This document shows positions 35,805 through 48,018 of a DNA stretch of 64,000 bases, piece after piece. This DNA is from Paraphysoderma sedebokerense (Eukaryota; Blastocladiomycota; Physodermatomycetes; Physodermatales; Physodermataceae): the NCBI GenBank assembly GCA_025602915.1, contig JAHLJZ010000055.1, positions 1 through 64,000 of the forward strand. The letters run 5' to 3'. The notes beneath the pieces are model-generated. The model was not told where the DNA came from, made no database searches, and saw nothing but the letters and a program-made list of their open reading frames with translations. The position numbers and the translations under genes are program-made. Positions within the stretch are counted from its first letter, which is position 1. Every line of letters begins with the position of its first letter.

Positions 35805-36695
35805 ATGAGATACCTCCCTTTAAACATGCGCAAATCAGGCAAACTCGCCGTCCACAATTTCCGCCGGCAATCCCAATCCAATGTTTCACTACTGATCAGA
35901 ATGTTACTTTTCTCGGTACTAATGAATACGTATATTATTCGAGTACAAGCACTAACGGTGACGCCAATAATTCCCTCTGCGACGTTCGAGACTCAACCAT
36001 CGGGAGCCCTCAGTTTTACTCCTTCAAACAGTAAATCGTCCGGTTCAACTACCTTAATCAATCTAGTTGAGACAACTCTACCAATGAAAGATATTTTTCC
36101 TACGGTTTTTCCAGATTATCAAAAGATACCGGCAGCCAAAGCTCTAAAAATGGAATGTGGGTCATCTTCCAGCTGTTCGTCAGACACCAAGTTGATGGAA
36201 GCTACACCTGATTCCGACAACTCATCGGCCAATAATAACTCGGACATAGTGACGGCTGTAGCTGTCGCCGTTGGTATTATTGTGATTGCGACAGTATTCG
36301 GACTCATTAGGTCTTATTTATCGCGGAAAAAGTTGTCAAGGGTATTAAATAGGAATCAATCAGATGACGATTATCCGCGGTGCGGAGAACAAAGTACTGT
36401 AAAGTCTATGACGGGGATCAAAGAATCAAATTTGGAAATCAAAAATCTCGATTCCAGAAATAATAGGGATGATTGCACGCTATCCGCGGTATCGATTGAA
36501 GCAAGTAGTGTGTCCTTTGTCAAGGACGTCGGGGCTACTTCAAAGTCGACTTTAGGGAATACATCAGGATTAGTTTATTTGCAAAGTATGTCAGATCCAG
36601 ACGGCGACGATCGAGGGACTAACGTTGAACTTCATAAGATAGTGGGACAAAGATTTGTAACAGATAATTTGCGCATGAACTTGGTATCAAACTGA
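35805..36695 (+). CDS. Tandem family member 4: type I single-pass membrane protein
   Basis: This is an intronless gene for 296 residues from the first ATG. A second Met at 35826 (MRKSGKL) may be the real start, because the TATA-like box is very close to the first. The signal peptide is SLLIRMLLFSVLMNTYIIRVQA. The ectodomain has LINLVETTLPMKDIFPTVFPD, the same motif as members 1-3, then a small Cys-containing Ser-rich stretch (MECGSSSSCSS) unique to this copy. The membrane segment reads SDIVTAVAVAVGIIVIATVFGL with SRKK after it. The tail of about 130 residues is rich in Asp, Asn and Ser and ends RMNLVSN. As in the other members, only the modules around the membrane are conserved. Confidence 0.74.
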   Translation: MRYLPLNMRKSGKLAVHNFRRQSQSNVSLLIRMLLFSVLMNTYIIRVQALTVTPIIPSATFETQPSGALSFTPSNSKSSGSTTLINLVETTLPMKDIFPTVFPDYQKIPAAKALKMECGSSSSCSSDTKLMEATPDSDNSSANNNSDIVTAVAVAVGIIVIATVFGLIRSYLSRKKLSRVLNRNQSDDDYPRCGEQSTVKSMTGIKESNLEIKNLDSRNNRDDCTLSAVSIEASSVSFVKDVGATSKSTLGNTSGLVYLQSMSDPDGDDRGTNVELHKIVGQRFVTDNLRMNLVSN

Positions 36696-37933
36696 AGTTC
36701 GACAATGGTTGATCTAGGGAGCATAGACAACAGAAAGGACATTGTGATACCGATGTTTTTAATGTAAGACAAATGTAGATCATGATGCGGCACTCGATAT
36801 TAAGATAAAATATATACTGATCTCAGAAAGTACTGTTACAAGGCTATCGTTCTCTACGGGGAAATCAATGATAGCATTGCCTAAACAACCAGATGAGAAA
36901 AGCACCAGAAGATATTGTTCTTGATAAAGTAATTGTCAAGTCATACAGATGTCGATAGCTTGATATCCTCAAATTATAGCAAGATGAAAAAAAAAATTTC
37001 GAAAGCACCACCTTTCGTATATTCATCTTCTCAACAAAGAAAAGGCGGAATACACAAACTACTTTTCGGCTTTCTAATTGATGTCCGAAGAGCTTAAAAG
37101 ACGCTGCCTGTGGGGAAGAAAGAGAGGCAACATCCAGTTATATCTTCGTTTACAGGACTAGCCAGTCAGAAGGATGTCCACAACAAACACGAATAGTCGT
37201 GAGATCATGAACGATTCGGTAAACTAGAGACCGGCGTAAGATGCGAGAATTATATTCTGAGATGAAAAATAAAAATAGAGCAAGACATGATGTACAGATA
37301 TTGGCACCAACAGAAGCAAGAATCCCAATCATCTTCAAGAAGACAGCAAAGGAAATGCCATAATGGCGCCTCTCTCTCAACAACGGGAACGGAGGACATA
37401 GCATTGGACGCTACGAACTCAACTTTATGTTGTTTGTAATTTTGGATTTTTGTTCAAAGAAAAAAGGGTGGATGGGAGAAATCAATTTATAGGAGCGACC
37501 GCGGAGCACGTGAGCGTAGTTATGGCAACGATTATTGCAAATCTTGAACAGACTACTACGACAGCGAGATGAAAGAATAACCAAAGTACAGTGGAATTAT
37601 ATTCTTGACTATTCGATTAAAGGTGAGATTTATTTTTGAATTCATTTGAGCAGGTGTTTGCGACTACCGAGGGATCGTCGACGAAACAAGAATTTGGATC
37701 TTTCCAGAAATTTGCAACGTTCAATATTTATATTCAGATAATGTCGTAGTTGATTGTTATTGATCGCCTGTGCATTCCGAAAATCTACTCTTCTATAGGA
37801 TTTCTATCGTCTCGCAAGTACTGTACTGTTAGCTAGAGATATTCGCTGAGCAATCCCTTAAGACTTTTATTGCCCTCTTTCCGTCCTTCATATTTCAATT
37901 CGATCAATTTAAGCTTACTAGAATATTCAAATA
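36696..37933. other. Intergenic between the array and MIA40
   Basis: This is 1.24 kb without a supported gene. A minus-strand frame at 37150-37404 has a hydrophobic stretch but no recognisable family. A GTGAG donor at about 37622 in the sequence before MIA40 could begin a 5' untranslated intron. No RNA gene is recognised. Confidence 0.45.
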
Positions 37934-38356
37934 ATGTCTGGATTTACACCGAGCGAAGACTCATCAAAAGATTACGTTGCATTCGTCTCCCGTGAGGAAT
38001 ACCTTTCAACGTCGTCTTCAAGTACACCATCGACCGATCAGCAGTCTGCATATAATCCAACTACAGGAGAGATTAACTGGGACTGTCCATGTTTAGGTGG
38101 AATGGCCAATGGGCCGTGCGGCGAAGAGTTTAAAACGGCTTTCAGTTGTTTTGTGTATAGCGAGGCAGAACCTAAGGGTGTGGACTGCGTAGACAAGTTT
38201 AAGGACATGCAGGAATGTTTTAGGAAGTACCCAGAAGTTTATGGTGAGGAATTGGATGACGATGAAGAAGAAGTCGAGGGAGATTTAAAGGCAGAGACGG
38301 AGCAGGCAGAAAAGACTACAACTCCCGAAGATTCACAGAAGGGCAAAAATGAATGA
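37934..38356 (+). CDS. MIA40: MIA40/CHCHD4 intermembrane-space oxidoreductase
   Basis: Mia40 oxidises and traps cysteine-rich proteins entering the mitochondrial intermembrane space, and is reoxidised by Erv1. The 140-residue protein has the redox CPC at residues 51-53 ([17 protein letters not shown]), followed by twin CX9C pairs at Cys62/Cys72 and Cys85/Cys95 ([11 protein letters not shown] and [11 protein letters not shown]). The N-terminus contains [11 protein letters not shown], like the AIF-binding start of human CHCHD4. It lacks the matrix-targeting and membrane-anchor extension of ascomycete Mia40, so it is the short soluble form expected to be imported by its own disulfide relay. The C-terminus is very acidic. 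It is a single exon. Confidence 0.95.
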   Translation: MSGFTPSEDSSKDYVAFVSREEYLSTSSSSTPSTDQQSAYNPTTGEINWDCPCLGGMANGPCGEEFKTAFSCFVYSEAEPKGVDCVDKFKDMQECFRKYPEVYGEELDDDEEEVEGDLKAETEQAEKTTTPEDSQKGKNE

Positions 38357-38848
38357 TTTGATGAAAATAGTGAAGGATTATGCAAGAAGTAGAAGTTCAT
38401 GTTAGGGACAGTTCACCTAATCTAGTCATGATTAAATCTGTAAAATTATTCGCTGCCGTTGACACAACCTTAATATCAGCGGTATTCATCGGTATTGTAT
38501 TTGTAGTTGTAATGTAGTGATGATTTCCGCATCAATGTCACCAATAGATCTGTGATGTGTCGCCTCGTACGAGATCGTACTTTTAAGGTAAATTACTGAC
38601 TATAAAAATGTGCGAGCATAACTGAGGGCAAAAGAATATATCTTGTATCATCGTTGTTGTCATTTCTGGCTAATTGTGAAGTTTATATCTCATCGTCCAT
38701 AAAGAAAGGTTCGTGCGCCGTATCCGTGGAAATTGATTGCCTCTTAATTCCAACCACATTCGACATCTCCATTCTTGCAGTTTTCCACAATATTTTACAA
38801 TTCATTCCGGCAGAGTCTTCCATCCCTTTCATTATTTACACTGCCATC
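38357..38848. promoter_or_regulatory. Spacer between MIA40 and the UCS gene
   Basis: This is a 492 bp spacer. The sequence CTATAAAAATG at about 38600-38610 is a possible TATA box for the downstream UCS gene. The open frame running into that gene from 38654 has no ATG before 38849. Confidence 0.4.
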
Positions 38849-40913
38849 ATGCTAACCAGTCCAGATACATCGCAAATGCCAGCAGAATTCTCTGAATGGT
38901 TCGTTGACCTTGTCCACTGTTCTGTCGAACATTCTCATTGACATTTATTGACATTGCAATAGGATTAACAACTCTAAAACCGATACAACTCCCGCAGTCT
39001 TAACTCATCTCATACGCATCTCCTCCTCCGATACAAACTTTGCATCTTGGTTTGCTACTTCGTCGCATTTCTCTCGTATCTTTGACGCTTGTAATCCGGC
39101 CGCCGAATCAACCGTCAGTGCGTCGGATACATCAAAGTCATCCCCTTCACAGCAACATACATCACAATCTCTCTTATCTATATTCTTATCAAAATTCTTC
39201 CATGATTTAAACGATGCTACCCTGCAGCAAGTCAGATCTAGGCTCACATCCACCGTTACCGATTGGATTCAATCACCTATTGAGTGTGCTAAAGAAAAGG
39301 GGTTGATTAGTCTCAAAGTCCTTTTTCAATCTTCACTCGATATTGGCAAAAGTATACTATGTCAAGATGGTATTTTGGACGATTTATTGGATACTGTTGA
39401 GTTCGATTCAGAAAAGCTGCAGTTGTTGGTTTTGCAAGTATTGGCCGAAGCGTCATCTGAGAAAGGTTGTCGTGCTGTAATCGCACTCAAATGTCAACCC
39501 TTTGTGAAACGATACATGAGGAGTGAGGAAGAAGCATTCAAGAACGCAGCGACTGTTACCATGTCAAAGCTGATGATCGAAGAACCATCAACTTCTGCCT
39601 CCAAATCATCGATAGAGCTACTAGATAATGTGGTTGGAAATGTGAAAGATTCAAAAGCACCTACATTGGTCAGAATCAGTGCTGTAGAGAGCTTGGCTTA
39701 TCTCTCAATCCAACCCCAAATCAAAGCTAGATTGATTGAAGACACTGATTTTCTCAAGTCTTTATTTTCCCTGGCCAAACCGTCATCGAACACACCCGTC
39801 GAACAACCACTTCGCTACGGCATCGCAACCATCCTCCAAAATCTCACTGCTTTCAAGCCAAAGCTTTCTGCCGAGCAAGAACAAATCAGAAAACTTCGTC
39901 AATTCGCTAATGCTAACTCAGCACCTTCCAACGACAATCCTCTCAATTCGGACAGCGCAGTAACGTCTCGTTGTATCACTCTTGTCAAACTCGGCGCCGG
40001 CGTCGTTTTAAATTACCTTATTCAGTCACCACAATCTACATCTTCTCAAACCCTTCGCGAATCCATTGCAAATGTCTATCTTTCTCTCGCTACCGAACCA
40101 TCAAACCGTCCTCACCTTGTTCAACAGGGTGCTATTAAACCGTTATTATCTTTATCCACTGACTCTCCTTCCAACAATCCTCAATGTATATTTTCATCGT
40201 CACATGCACTTGCCAAAATCGCTATTACGATGAACCCACACATCGCATTCCCTAAATCGGCGATTGACTTTGTCAAACCCCTCGTCACCCTCTTGGACAG
40301 TGACTCCTCATTGGCAGTGTTTGAATCACTCCTAGCTCTAACAAACTTGGGAAGTATGTCATACGAGTTATGTGACCGTATCTTAGATTGCAAAGGATTA
40401 CAAAAATTCGAGAACCTCATGTTTGACGAAAACGAACTAATCCGTCGTTCAGCCATCGAAGTCATGTGTAACTTACTAAGGCATGAAATCGTTTACGAAA
40501 AATATGCTGAAATCAAGTCAATCGAAAAAATCAAAGTGTTCATTGCTTATACCGATGTGGAAGATCATCTTATGAGACGTGCTAGTTCAGGTTTTATAGC
40601 CATGTTGAGTTCATGTGAAAATTTTTGTAAAGTGCTAGGTGAAAGTGACTGGGCTCTAAAAATTTTGAAAAAGTTGGTCACAGAGGAAGAGAATTTAGAA
40701 GTGGTTTATAGGGGTGTAGAAATTTGGAAGAATCTGACCACCATTTGTGGATTGAAAGTCGGGGAAAAAATGAAAGAAATTGGCGTATTGGGTGGTTTGA
40801 AAAGAGTGATGACAATGTGTGTTGATATGAAACATGAGGATATCAGTCAAGTCGTCATGAAAGGTGCTTTGGAAACATTAAAAACTGTGAAGGATTGTGG
40901 CGTTGACATGTAA
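38849..40913 (+). CDS. UCS-domain myosin chaperone (UNC-45/She4/Rng3-like)
   Basis: UCS proteins fold and stabilise myosin motor domains. The main exon (from about 38964) codes an all-helical armadillo-like repeat protein with the UCS features ISLKVLFQSSLDIGKSIL, LQVLAEASSEKGCRAVI, ALAKIAITMNPHIAFP, FESLLALTNLGSM, LIRRSAIEVMCNLL and MRRASSGFIAMLSSCENFCK. This frame has no ATG of its own near the start. A first exon beginning at 38849 (MLTSPDTSQMPAEFSEW) joins in phase across an intron of about 64 nt with a weak GTTCGT donor, giving PAEFSEW followed by INNSKTD. No TPR domain is present, as in fungal She4/Rng3 and unlike animal UNC-45. About 670 residues is close to Rng3 in length. The start is the least certain part. 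Confidence 0.82.
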
Positions 40914-41729
40914 AACCGTTGTCCGAGATCATAAAAGAAAACGTGAGGGTAAATCGTGGTAGAAATGGCGAGACCATGATGTATATACAATATAAGCATT
41001 TCACCTCCAATATTAAAAAGAGCTAAATAAATCGAAATTGCACAGTTTAATATTGAAAGCTTATCGAGTCTCGTTTCATTTGTATTTCATATTTGGGAGC
41101 AAGTCATGAGCACTTACTGTACTGTAAATACGAAATTATCAGATTTTTCAAAATTGTTATTATTGTATTGATAGCTTTAATATTGACCTATATAATAGTA
41201 ATACAATGAATACTTTTTCCTTTTCCCAATATTTCTCAATACTCTCATGAGATTCAAAAAAGGAATAGAATGGGAAGAAACATCCAGAAGGGACAAATCC
41301 GCCCATGAAGCCCAAAAAGTCAGAAATACGTATAAGGAAATTCACAATAGCAAGGGGATCTAAGTTTACTGGTTGGCACGCATCAACGAAGTGTAACAGA
41401 AAGTCTTCACAGCAGCCGTAACATTCACGTAGAACCAAACAAACCGAGTAACCATACCAGAATAATGATTAACCTTTGAATGAAAGCTTCGATTTGAGCG
41501 CATCAAAACGAGCAAAAAATGACGAAGAGAAACGGCCACTTGCAACTTTGATGAAAACCAGTCAGTCCGAGAAAAGAAGAACATAAAAGTACAAAACACT
41601 GAAAAATAAATCTACAACTCGTTTCAAAATACTGCATAATCTCAATTCCTACATCTACCATCTGCACAGTCTAAACATCTACACAAATCTACAAAAGCGC
41701 GCAATCGCCAGGAATACGCCACAACAAAC
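40914..41729. other. Intergenic, convergent 3' regions
   Basis: This is 816 bp of AT-rich sequence between the UCS gene and the homeodomain gene, which converge. Short frames on the minus strand look like chance. No gene or repeat is seen. Confidence 0.5.
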
Positions 41730-43526
41730 TCAAACGGTTTCGAAATAAATCTCCTCCAGCATTCCTTGATTCCTCGAAGACTCTTCTTGATCTTCAGTGG
41801 CCTCGCGTCTATCCCAGTTAGTATAGCTCGGAGTATTACCACTAGATCTATACCCATATGTATCATTATAGCTCGTCATTTGGTTGTGATAACTTCTGAA
41901 TGGAGAATAGTTGAAGTAGTCCACATGGTATGAGTTATTTTGATTTTTACTGCTTCCACTGTGATTTCGTTTCGAACTCCACCCAAGTTTTGATTTCGGT
42001 TTAGTGTATGATAATTCGGTATCAGAAGTTTGATTGTGAATATCACCTTGTGCATATTCAACAGGCGAAGAACATGAACGCAAGTAAGCGTCCTTGGAAG
42101 AATGACGCGATGGGATGGGAGTAGAAGGCGTTTGCGGTAATGGAGACTGAGGACGCCCCAAAGGTTGAGAAGGAGTTGGAGAACGGAGCGGAATGGAAAG
42201 TGGTGGCGGAGAAGTTGGTTCATGTGTAGGAGTGAGATAGTCTCCGAGGATCGAGGAAATAGAAGGTAAAGATTCATTGGGGGATAACGGCGTTCGGAAT
42301 TCGTATGAAGGAGATGATGGGGTAGAAGGAGGTTCCTCAGGAGACGAAGGGAACGAGGAAGATACAATGGGCGACCCAAACGACTGCGATGTTGGCTGTG
42401 GAGTGTGGAAGGTATATTGTTGTTCTTCGGGTTTAATGGTCTGCACAGAAGAACCTGTATCCACTGAACCGGGGGAACGGACAACCAAGGTATAACTGGG
42501 TTTTACATTTATCGCACCACCAAGACTCATCGATGGCTTCTTATTAGATCTGCAAACCGGTTTATCATACGCCGACGAGGGATACGATTTCGACTTGGAA
42601 AATTTTGCAAGTATAGACTTGGGGCCGATGACGTTCAATTTCATGATAGAATTTCGAGCGTTGCGAGGTCCACGCTTCACTGGGCCACCGTTCGCTACCG
42701 ACTTGTTTTCGACTGGATCTTCGACATGTTGATTATTTGACCGCAATCCTTGTCTAATTGAACATGAATATTGTCAAAAACGTGCACAGTATGAGCAAAC
42801 ATGCAAACGGCCATTTTCTGCGGAGTAATGCCTTGACCACGAGTCGAGAGGAACGGGTGGTGCAAGAGGGCCGAGGTAGCCAAATAAATTAAATTTTGAA
42901 GCAAGTCAAACGACAACATACCTGCGATTTTGGAACCAAATTTGAACAGATCTAGGTGTCATTCCTAACAGTTGGGCCAGTTCCTTCCGAACATTGGCAG
43001 TAGGGAATGCAACTTGATCAAAGACTTTGTTCAATACTTGTAATTGCCAATCGTTGGCGCGTTTGCGCTTTGGTTTAGGATCATTTGATGAATGAATATC
43101 TTCTGTATCTAAATCAGCGAGATTTATGTTGATAATAACATCCGCTGACTCTGACCCAGATGAGTCCGAGGAGGTACTGGGAGAAGGGGGTGGCGAAGAG
43201 CCGTAGACATTTTCCTGTTGGAACGAGTGGCGGTCCCCGGTCTCTGCAAAATCAGCACTAGTTGGGGATGACGAGGCCGACGAAGCGTTGGAATGATCGG
43301 GAGTCGGTAGAGGGGTGAGAGGGTTTGGAACGGGAGTTGACGGCGGCTGAATTCGGAAATTCTGAGTCGACGCAGAGGATGACCGAGAGGAGTCTGTTGC
43401 GGTGGCGGGGAACGAGGAAGACTTGAGGACCGACCAAGAACCGCCAGCCTTTGAGTGAATTTCTGATATTTTAGCGAGCTGCAAAAGCCCGTTATCGTAA
43501 GCTGGGTAATCGGAGGAGGACATCAC
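41730..43526 (-). CDS. Homeodomain transcription factor
   Basis: Exon 1 (42922-43526) codes a Ser/Pro-rich N-terminus, an acidic stretch and a homeodomain preceded by KPKRKR. Helix 1 reads WQLQVLNKVFDQVAFP, helix 2 NVRKELAQLLGMT and helix 3 PRSVQIWFQNRR. The invariant Trp, Phe, Asn and Arg of WFQNRR are present, so DNA binding is expected. One intron (42754-42921) falls inside the last Arg codon of that motif. Exon 2 (41730-42753) continues RQGLRSNNQ and then a long Ser/Pro-rich region (VKRGPRNARNS, many SP and TP pairs) with no other domain. It is a typical-size (non-TALE) homeodomain, because no three-residue loop insertion is seen. Specific orthology to yeast Pho2 or Yox1 cannot be claimed. 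Some 2.2 kb of gene-free DNA lies upstream, which may be regulatory. Confidence 0.9.
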
Positions 43527-45726
43527 AGACTCGGAAAGTACGTAACGAGTGTGAAATGAAACAAGTTACGGCTATGAAGCACAATATAGACAAAAAACTG
43601 TGGGGTATAAAAGAGGAGAAGCACTTCTATGGCAAGCGTATCATAGACAACTCCGTTCGAGAGGTAATGAAAAGGAGGTTTGGCAGCAGGAATGAATCCG
43701 GAAAAAGGGAACAGTCTGGGGGTATTTATTATCTGTTTTGCCTGACAGATGTGAGAGCAGAGCAGACATCAATTTTTTCAGCTGAAACAAGAAAGCTGAG
43801 GATAACCCATCACCCAGAATTGCATTGTTCGCCTTCATATTGCGACGGATATGATTAAAACGCAGCGATGAAATTTTTCGGACTTGCTCCTCGTTTCCTC
43901 GCAAGACAGATTTGATGTCTTCCGTTGTTGTCGTGCATTCATGGCACCTTTGTCGGCGAGAGGCAACCAAAGCAAACGACAATAGATGGATGTCGTTCGC
44001 CCGACGAAGCACAATTGACCAAGCCTCGACGCAACATGGAATGAGTCTCCTTTCTTCCTCCGTTCGGAGAAATGACGTAGGTTTTGCGTATCTGCAATTC
44101 TTCGTTGTGATGGCGAGATACAACCTCACAATCCGGCATTCTCGGATTACCCTGTATCATAATGCTGTCGTTTTACGGAACAATCACAACGACGCGTTTC
44201 CGGGCGCCCGTGTCTGCCCCGAGGACATTGTCGTCCGTTTTGGAATGACGCTAGATGAAAAGGGATTCCCCCCAAGACCTATCACTAATACTATCAATGT
44301 TCTGTTCGCAAGTGTCGGATAACGTCCATGGCCGCAGGAATGTATGCGCCGCTAATGTTGGTCAAGGGATGCTTTTCTCGCATCTTGATGATCATTGATA
44401 GCTCGCTGACTGTTCCTGGGGCCATGGCAAATTGGCTAATAGTCTAAATCTGAATAGCCTTCACATTGCGGGTATTCTTAAGGATGTTTTAGCAGCCTAA
44501 TATGTGTTGATTGTTGGCACGAAACGTCAATTTACACCCGCAGTACACCCGCTCTCGCTGTGTTTCACAAGATTGATAAAGCTATTATTGCCCCCGTTGT
44601 GGATACATCAAAGTCATCGACCCACTCGTGAACACAACACAACAAGCTGGGCAAATCGCCCGCTGAATGTCTTTATTAGACTTGCACAGGATGGTTGGTT
44701 AATTCACGTTTGAAACGACAGGCTAGGAAGGAACAACCTTTATGTTTCGAATATTTCAAAAAACGAGTGCAAACAGTCACGTTGACATCAACAACTGCTG
44801 CGTCGAACTTAACCGACGGATGTAAGATGAGCTTCCTGTTCCGCAGTCCAATCCTGTCAGACGACAAAGTGCCTCAGTTTTCACCTATGGATGCTGTGAG
44901 CTGCCAAATTAAGCACTTTGATCGCTAAGCCCCGACTTGCATTGAATTGGTGATTTTACATAGTTTCTTTTATTTTATTTTTTGGATCAATTTCGCATGC
45001 CGCAATGTTAGCCTACAAAAGAGTTTGGGAAAGAAAGAAAATCAGTTCGCCGGGAAATTTGAACCGTCTGGCTCTTCCCCATCCTCTACTCCGGACCATA
45101 CACATAATGATCAGGAGAACACGGGCGATAAATTGGGAAAAATCAGAACCGGATCATGATGTTAGAATGTTCCCTCTGATTAATCCTCAGAGTTTATTAT
45201 CTTTTGTCTCAGTAGTAAATTGACCGCCGTTGTATAACAATCAGCACCCTAGAAGTCCACCGGAGTTTGCGCTAATGAGATTGGTAGAACAGTGACATTG
45301 TTACGTTCATATCTTATCATCCATCTAACTTAATAACAATTTTGACTTTCTTCAAGACATGCAATATTGTCAATGTCTGTCCTAATGAATTCGGTCCGGG
45401 CTGGTCCAGAATCAACTTAAGTGCTTCCTGTGATGCCTTGGCAGACTTAATTGATTCACCAGTCCGGCCGCCCGGCGACGACTGTCCCATTCGCGGTCCC
45501 TTGATTTCTGCACGATGACGGCAGACCAAGATAAGTTTATATTATATCAGAGTGACGTAATTCATCCAGAATGTTGCGCTAAGCAAAACTTCGCATCTGA
45601 AGTCATCAAGACGTATGGAGTATTGCATTTGCGGTATTGTCGCGATAGCAACTGAACTACAATTGTCCACCGTTCATCTCTTCCTTCGACGTAGGCTGAA
45701 TTACTAGTGGCCTGTCTTCGAGATAG
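43527..45726. other. Largest gene-free stretch (2.2 kb)
   Basis: I find no supported gene here. Overlapping frames of up to 162 codons on both strands (43641-44322) have no family resemblance or intron context. A small minus frame (45317-45490, MGQSSPGGRTGE...) has a somewhat coding-like composition but nothing else. The stretch lies upstream of the homeodomain gene and of the acid phosphatase, so it may hold large regulatory regions or a decayed element. Confidence 0.5.
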
Positions 45727-47829
45727 ATGTGGAAAATGAACTCTCTGAATGTCATCAACTATATTCTCTTGCTATTGGCAAGTCTCTTGAGTGTTACCCT
45801 TCAAATACCCAACCGTCGGGCCACTTCGAAATTGTTCTTCCAATCGCCCGAACAGCAAGCCTTATTCAACTATATCCCTTCGACTGCTAAAGCTCAACCG
45901 AATCACAACCATGATAAGAAAACAAGTTATTGGCCGTTAAACTATTGCGGCGCGGATATGATGGACCCGGTCGAATATAAACCGTTGGTTAGTCGATTCA
46001 ATTTTGAATCAAATTCCTTAGGAACGTGCTTCTAAAGAGACGTTGTTTGCTTTGATGCGCTTGTAAGAAAAATGCAGGACTGGTTAATGTACAAATTATC
46101 CATCGGCACGGAGGTCAGTTCGGAATCCAATGAATCATGAAGTAAAAATGCGATCAACAGGTCGATGTTTTCTAACATCACATGAAATTTTCCAGATCGT
46201 TCTCCGAATCATGTTTTACCTTTCGAAGATGTAACCTGGCACTGCGATACCCACGAAGAGATTGCCTTTTCTTATTCTGCACATTCTCGACCCCACTCGA
46301 CCACTAAAAAGCATCCAGCAAAGCGATACTTTACAAATCGTCGTTTACTAACGCCTACACAAGAATTCGGATCAGCGTTTTGGCAAGGCTCATGCGTTCA
46401 AGGACAACTGACGGCCAGAGGAGCCAGACAATTGGAAACGTTGGGAAGTATTATGAGAGAAATATACATCGCGAGAATGCATTTGCTACACGATAAGTAT
46501 AAGCACGGAAGGAAACAATGGTGGGTGAGGAGTACCGATATTTGGTATGTTGCTGCTGTGTTCCTACACAAACACAACAAAGTGATTGTTTATCGTGATA
46601 CCATTGCAGTGTTTCTCTCAACAATTTAGACGTCTAACACTTGTACTGTTGTAGGAGAACTAAACAGTCCGCCGAAGCATTTTTTAATGGTCTGTACCCG
46701 ATTCGCAAGCGTGATAGTGTTTTCACACTCAACACATACCCATTAGACCTTGAGGTACTTAATTCTATTCGATAAATTCAACCTCTTTTGATTTCTGATA
46801 AAAACAAACTCTTGGCTCCTTTCGCATATCCAGGATATGACAGGCAATAAAGGTCACTGTCCTCGCCTTCAAACTGTCATCAACTCAATTCGTGACACAA
46901 AAGAATGGCAGATGTATTGGAATGAAAGTCTTGAATTGTGGGAATCTTTGAGCGAAAAATTGGAATTCCAGAAATCCCCGTATTTTCAAGATCAATTGTA
47001 TTACCCATTGGCTGATGTATTTAGGACTAGATTATGTCATGGTTTGTTATTTCGCTGGCTTTACGTTCTACCAATTTGTTTCCACTCTATGGTTTGATAT
47101 TATTCGTCGGGTTTCGCAGTGTGATTGATTCATTTTCATTCAATTTAGGTCACCCGCTTCCTTGTTCTCGCAAAGACCCAAACAATTGTGTCACCCGAAC
47201 GGAAGCACTTCAAACCATCGCGAATGCAGAAACAGAACTCCATTTGGAAAAATTTGCAACGAATAGTACCCTTGTTTCTCAAAATGTTCGACTCGGTATC
47301 GGTGGATTTTTGAAAGAATTAATGATTAATATTGAAGGTGGCGTGAAGAATGATGAATCAGATTCTGCGGATGATGATCGGTACGATGACGAATCAAACG
47401 AGGAAAAAGATGATACAAGAGAGGAAAGAAATTGGAGACACAAGAAGAAATTATTTGTGTATAGTGGCCATGACGACACAATAAGTTACCTGTTGGGAGC
47501 GTTCGGTGCAAACGAACAGTACGTTTTGTTATCTGACTTCGTAATGTCTTGATCGTTTTGGCTTACAGTTGCGTTTTTCTGTCTTGCTCATTCCTAAAAG
47601 ATGGCCACCTTACGCTTCTCATATCGTCATCGAACTGTGGCGTCTTCACGATTCAAGACGTGATAGTCGTCAGACATCTTCTGAAAACCATGTCATCCGA
47701 ATATTATACAACGGTGCTCCTTTAAATGTAGGATGGTGCGACTTTCAGAATGGCTGCAACCTTGAAACATGGATACAATGGGTGAAAGAAAGAGTTCCTG
47801 GGTCTTTGAGAGACGAATGTGGGATGTAA
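45727..47829 (+). CDS. Secreted histidine acid phosphatase
   Basis: This is a phosphatase of the histidine phosphatase superfamily, branch 2, probably secreted or lysosome/vacuole directed. The first exon has a signal peptide (VINYILLLLASLLSVTL). The nucleophile motif is split by an intron: VNVQIIHRHG (about 46081-46111) and then DRSPNH, together RHGDRSP. Next come QLTARGARQLETLGSIM, WWVRSTDIW and RTKQSAEAFFNGLYP, the second conserved Arg region. The proton-donor motif reads FVYSGHDDTISYLLGAFG (about 47455-47508). The C-terminus ends LNVGWCDFQNGCNLETW. An acidic, Lys-rich insert of about 45 residues precedes the His-Asp motif. Six or so introns are present. Overall order matches lysosomal/prostatic acid phosphatase and PXYLP1-like proteins; the substrate is unknown. 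The first intron's donor could not be fixed. Confidence 0.87.
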
Positions 47830-48018
47830 TATGTGTCTACAATAGTGCATGTGTGAATGCGTTGAGGATTATCAGGTTCCCTGTTTCTTTGTACAAATCA
47901 ATCGATGGTGTATATACAATATGATTTCAAAATCCGTTTAGCATCCTTTAATCTACCCTTGCGATCCAAATATGTCAGCCTAATCAACACCATGTCTGTC
48001 CAAATTTTTTCAACTCTA

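Noticed and set aside
37150-37404. 84-codon minus-strand frame with a hydrophobic stretch and a TATA-like box upstream
   Set aside because: I tried to extend it with introns and each attempt met a stop. No recognisable family, so I did not call it.
43641-44322. Overlapping frames of 136 and 162 codons on opposite strands
   Set aside because: They overlap each other, have no similarity to known proteins and no intron or promoter context.
45317-45490. Possible 57-residue minus-strand protein starting MGQSSPGGRTGE
   Set aside because: Composition looks somewhat coding, but there is no similarity, no clear upstream exon and no supporting context.
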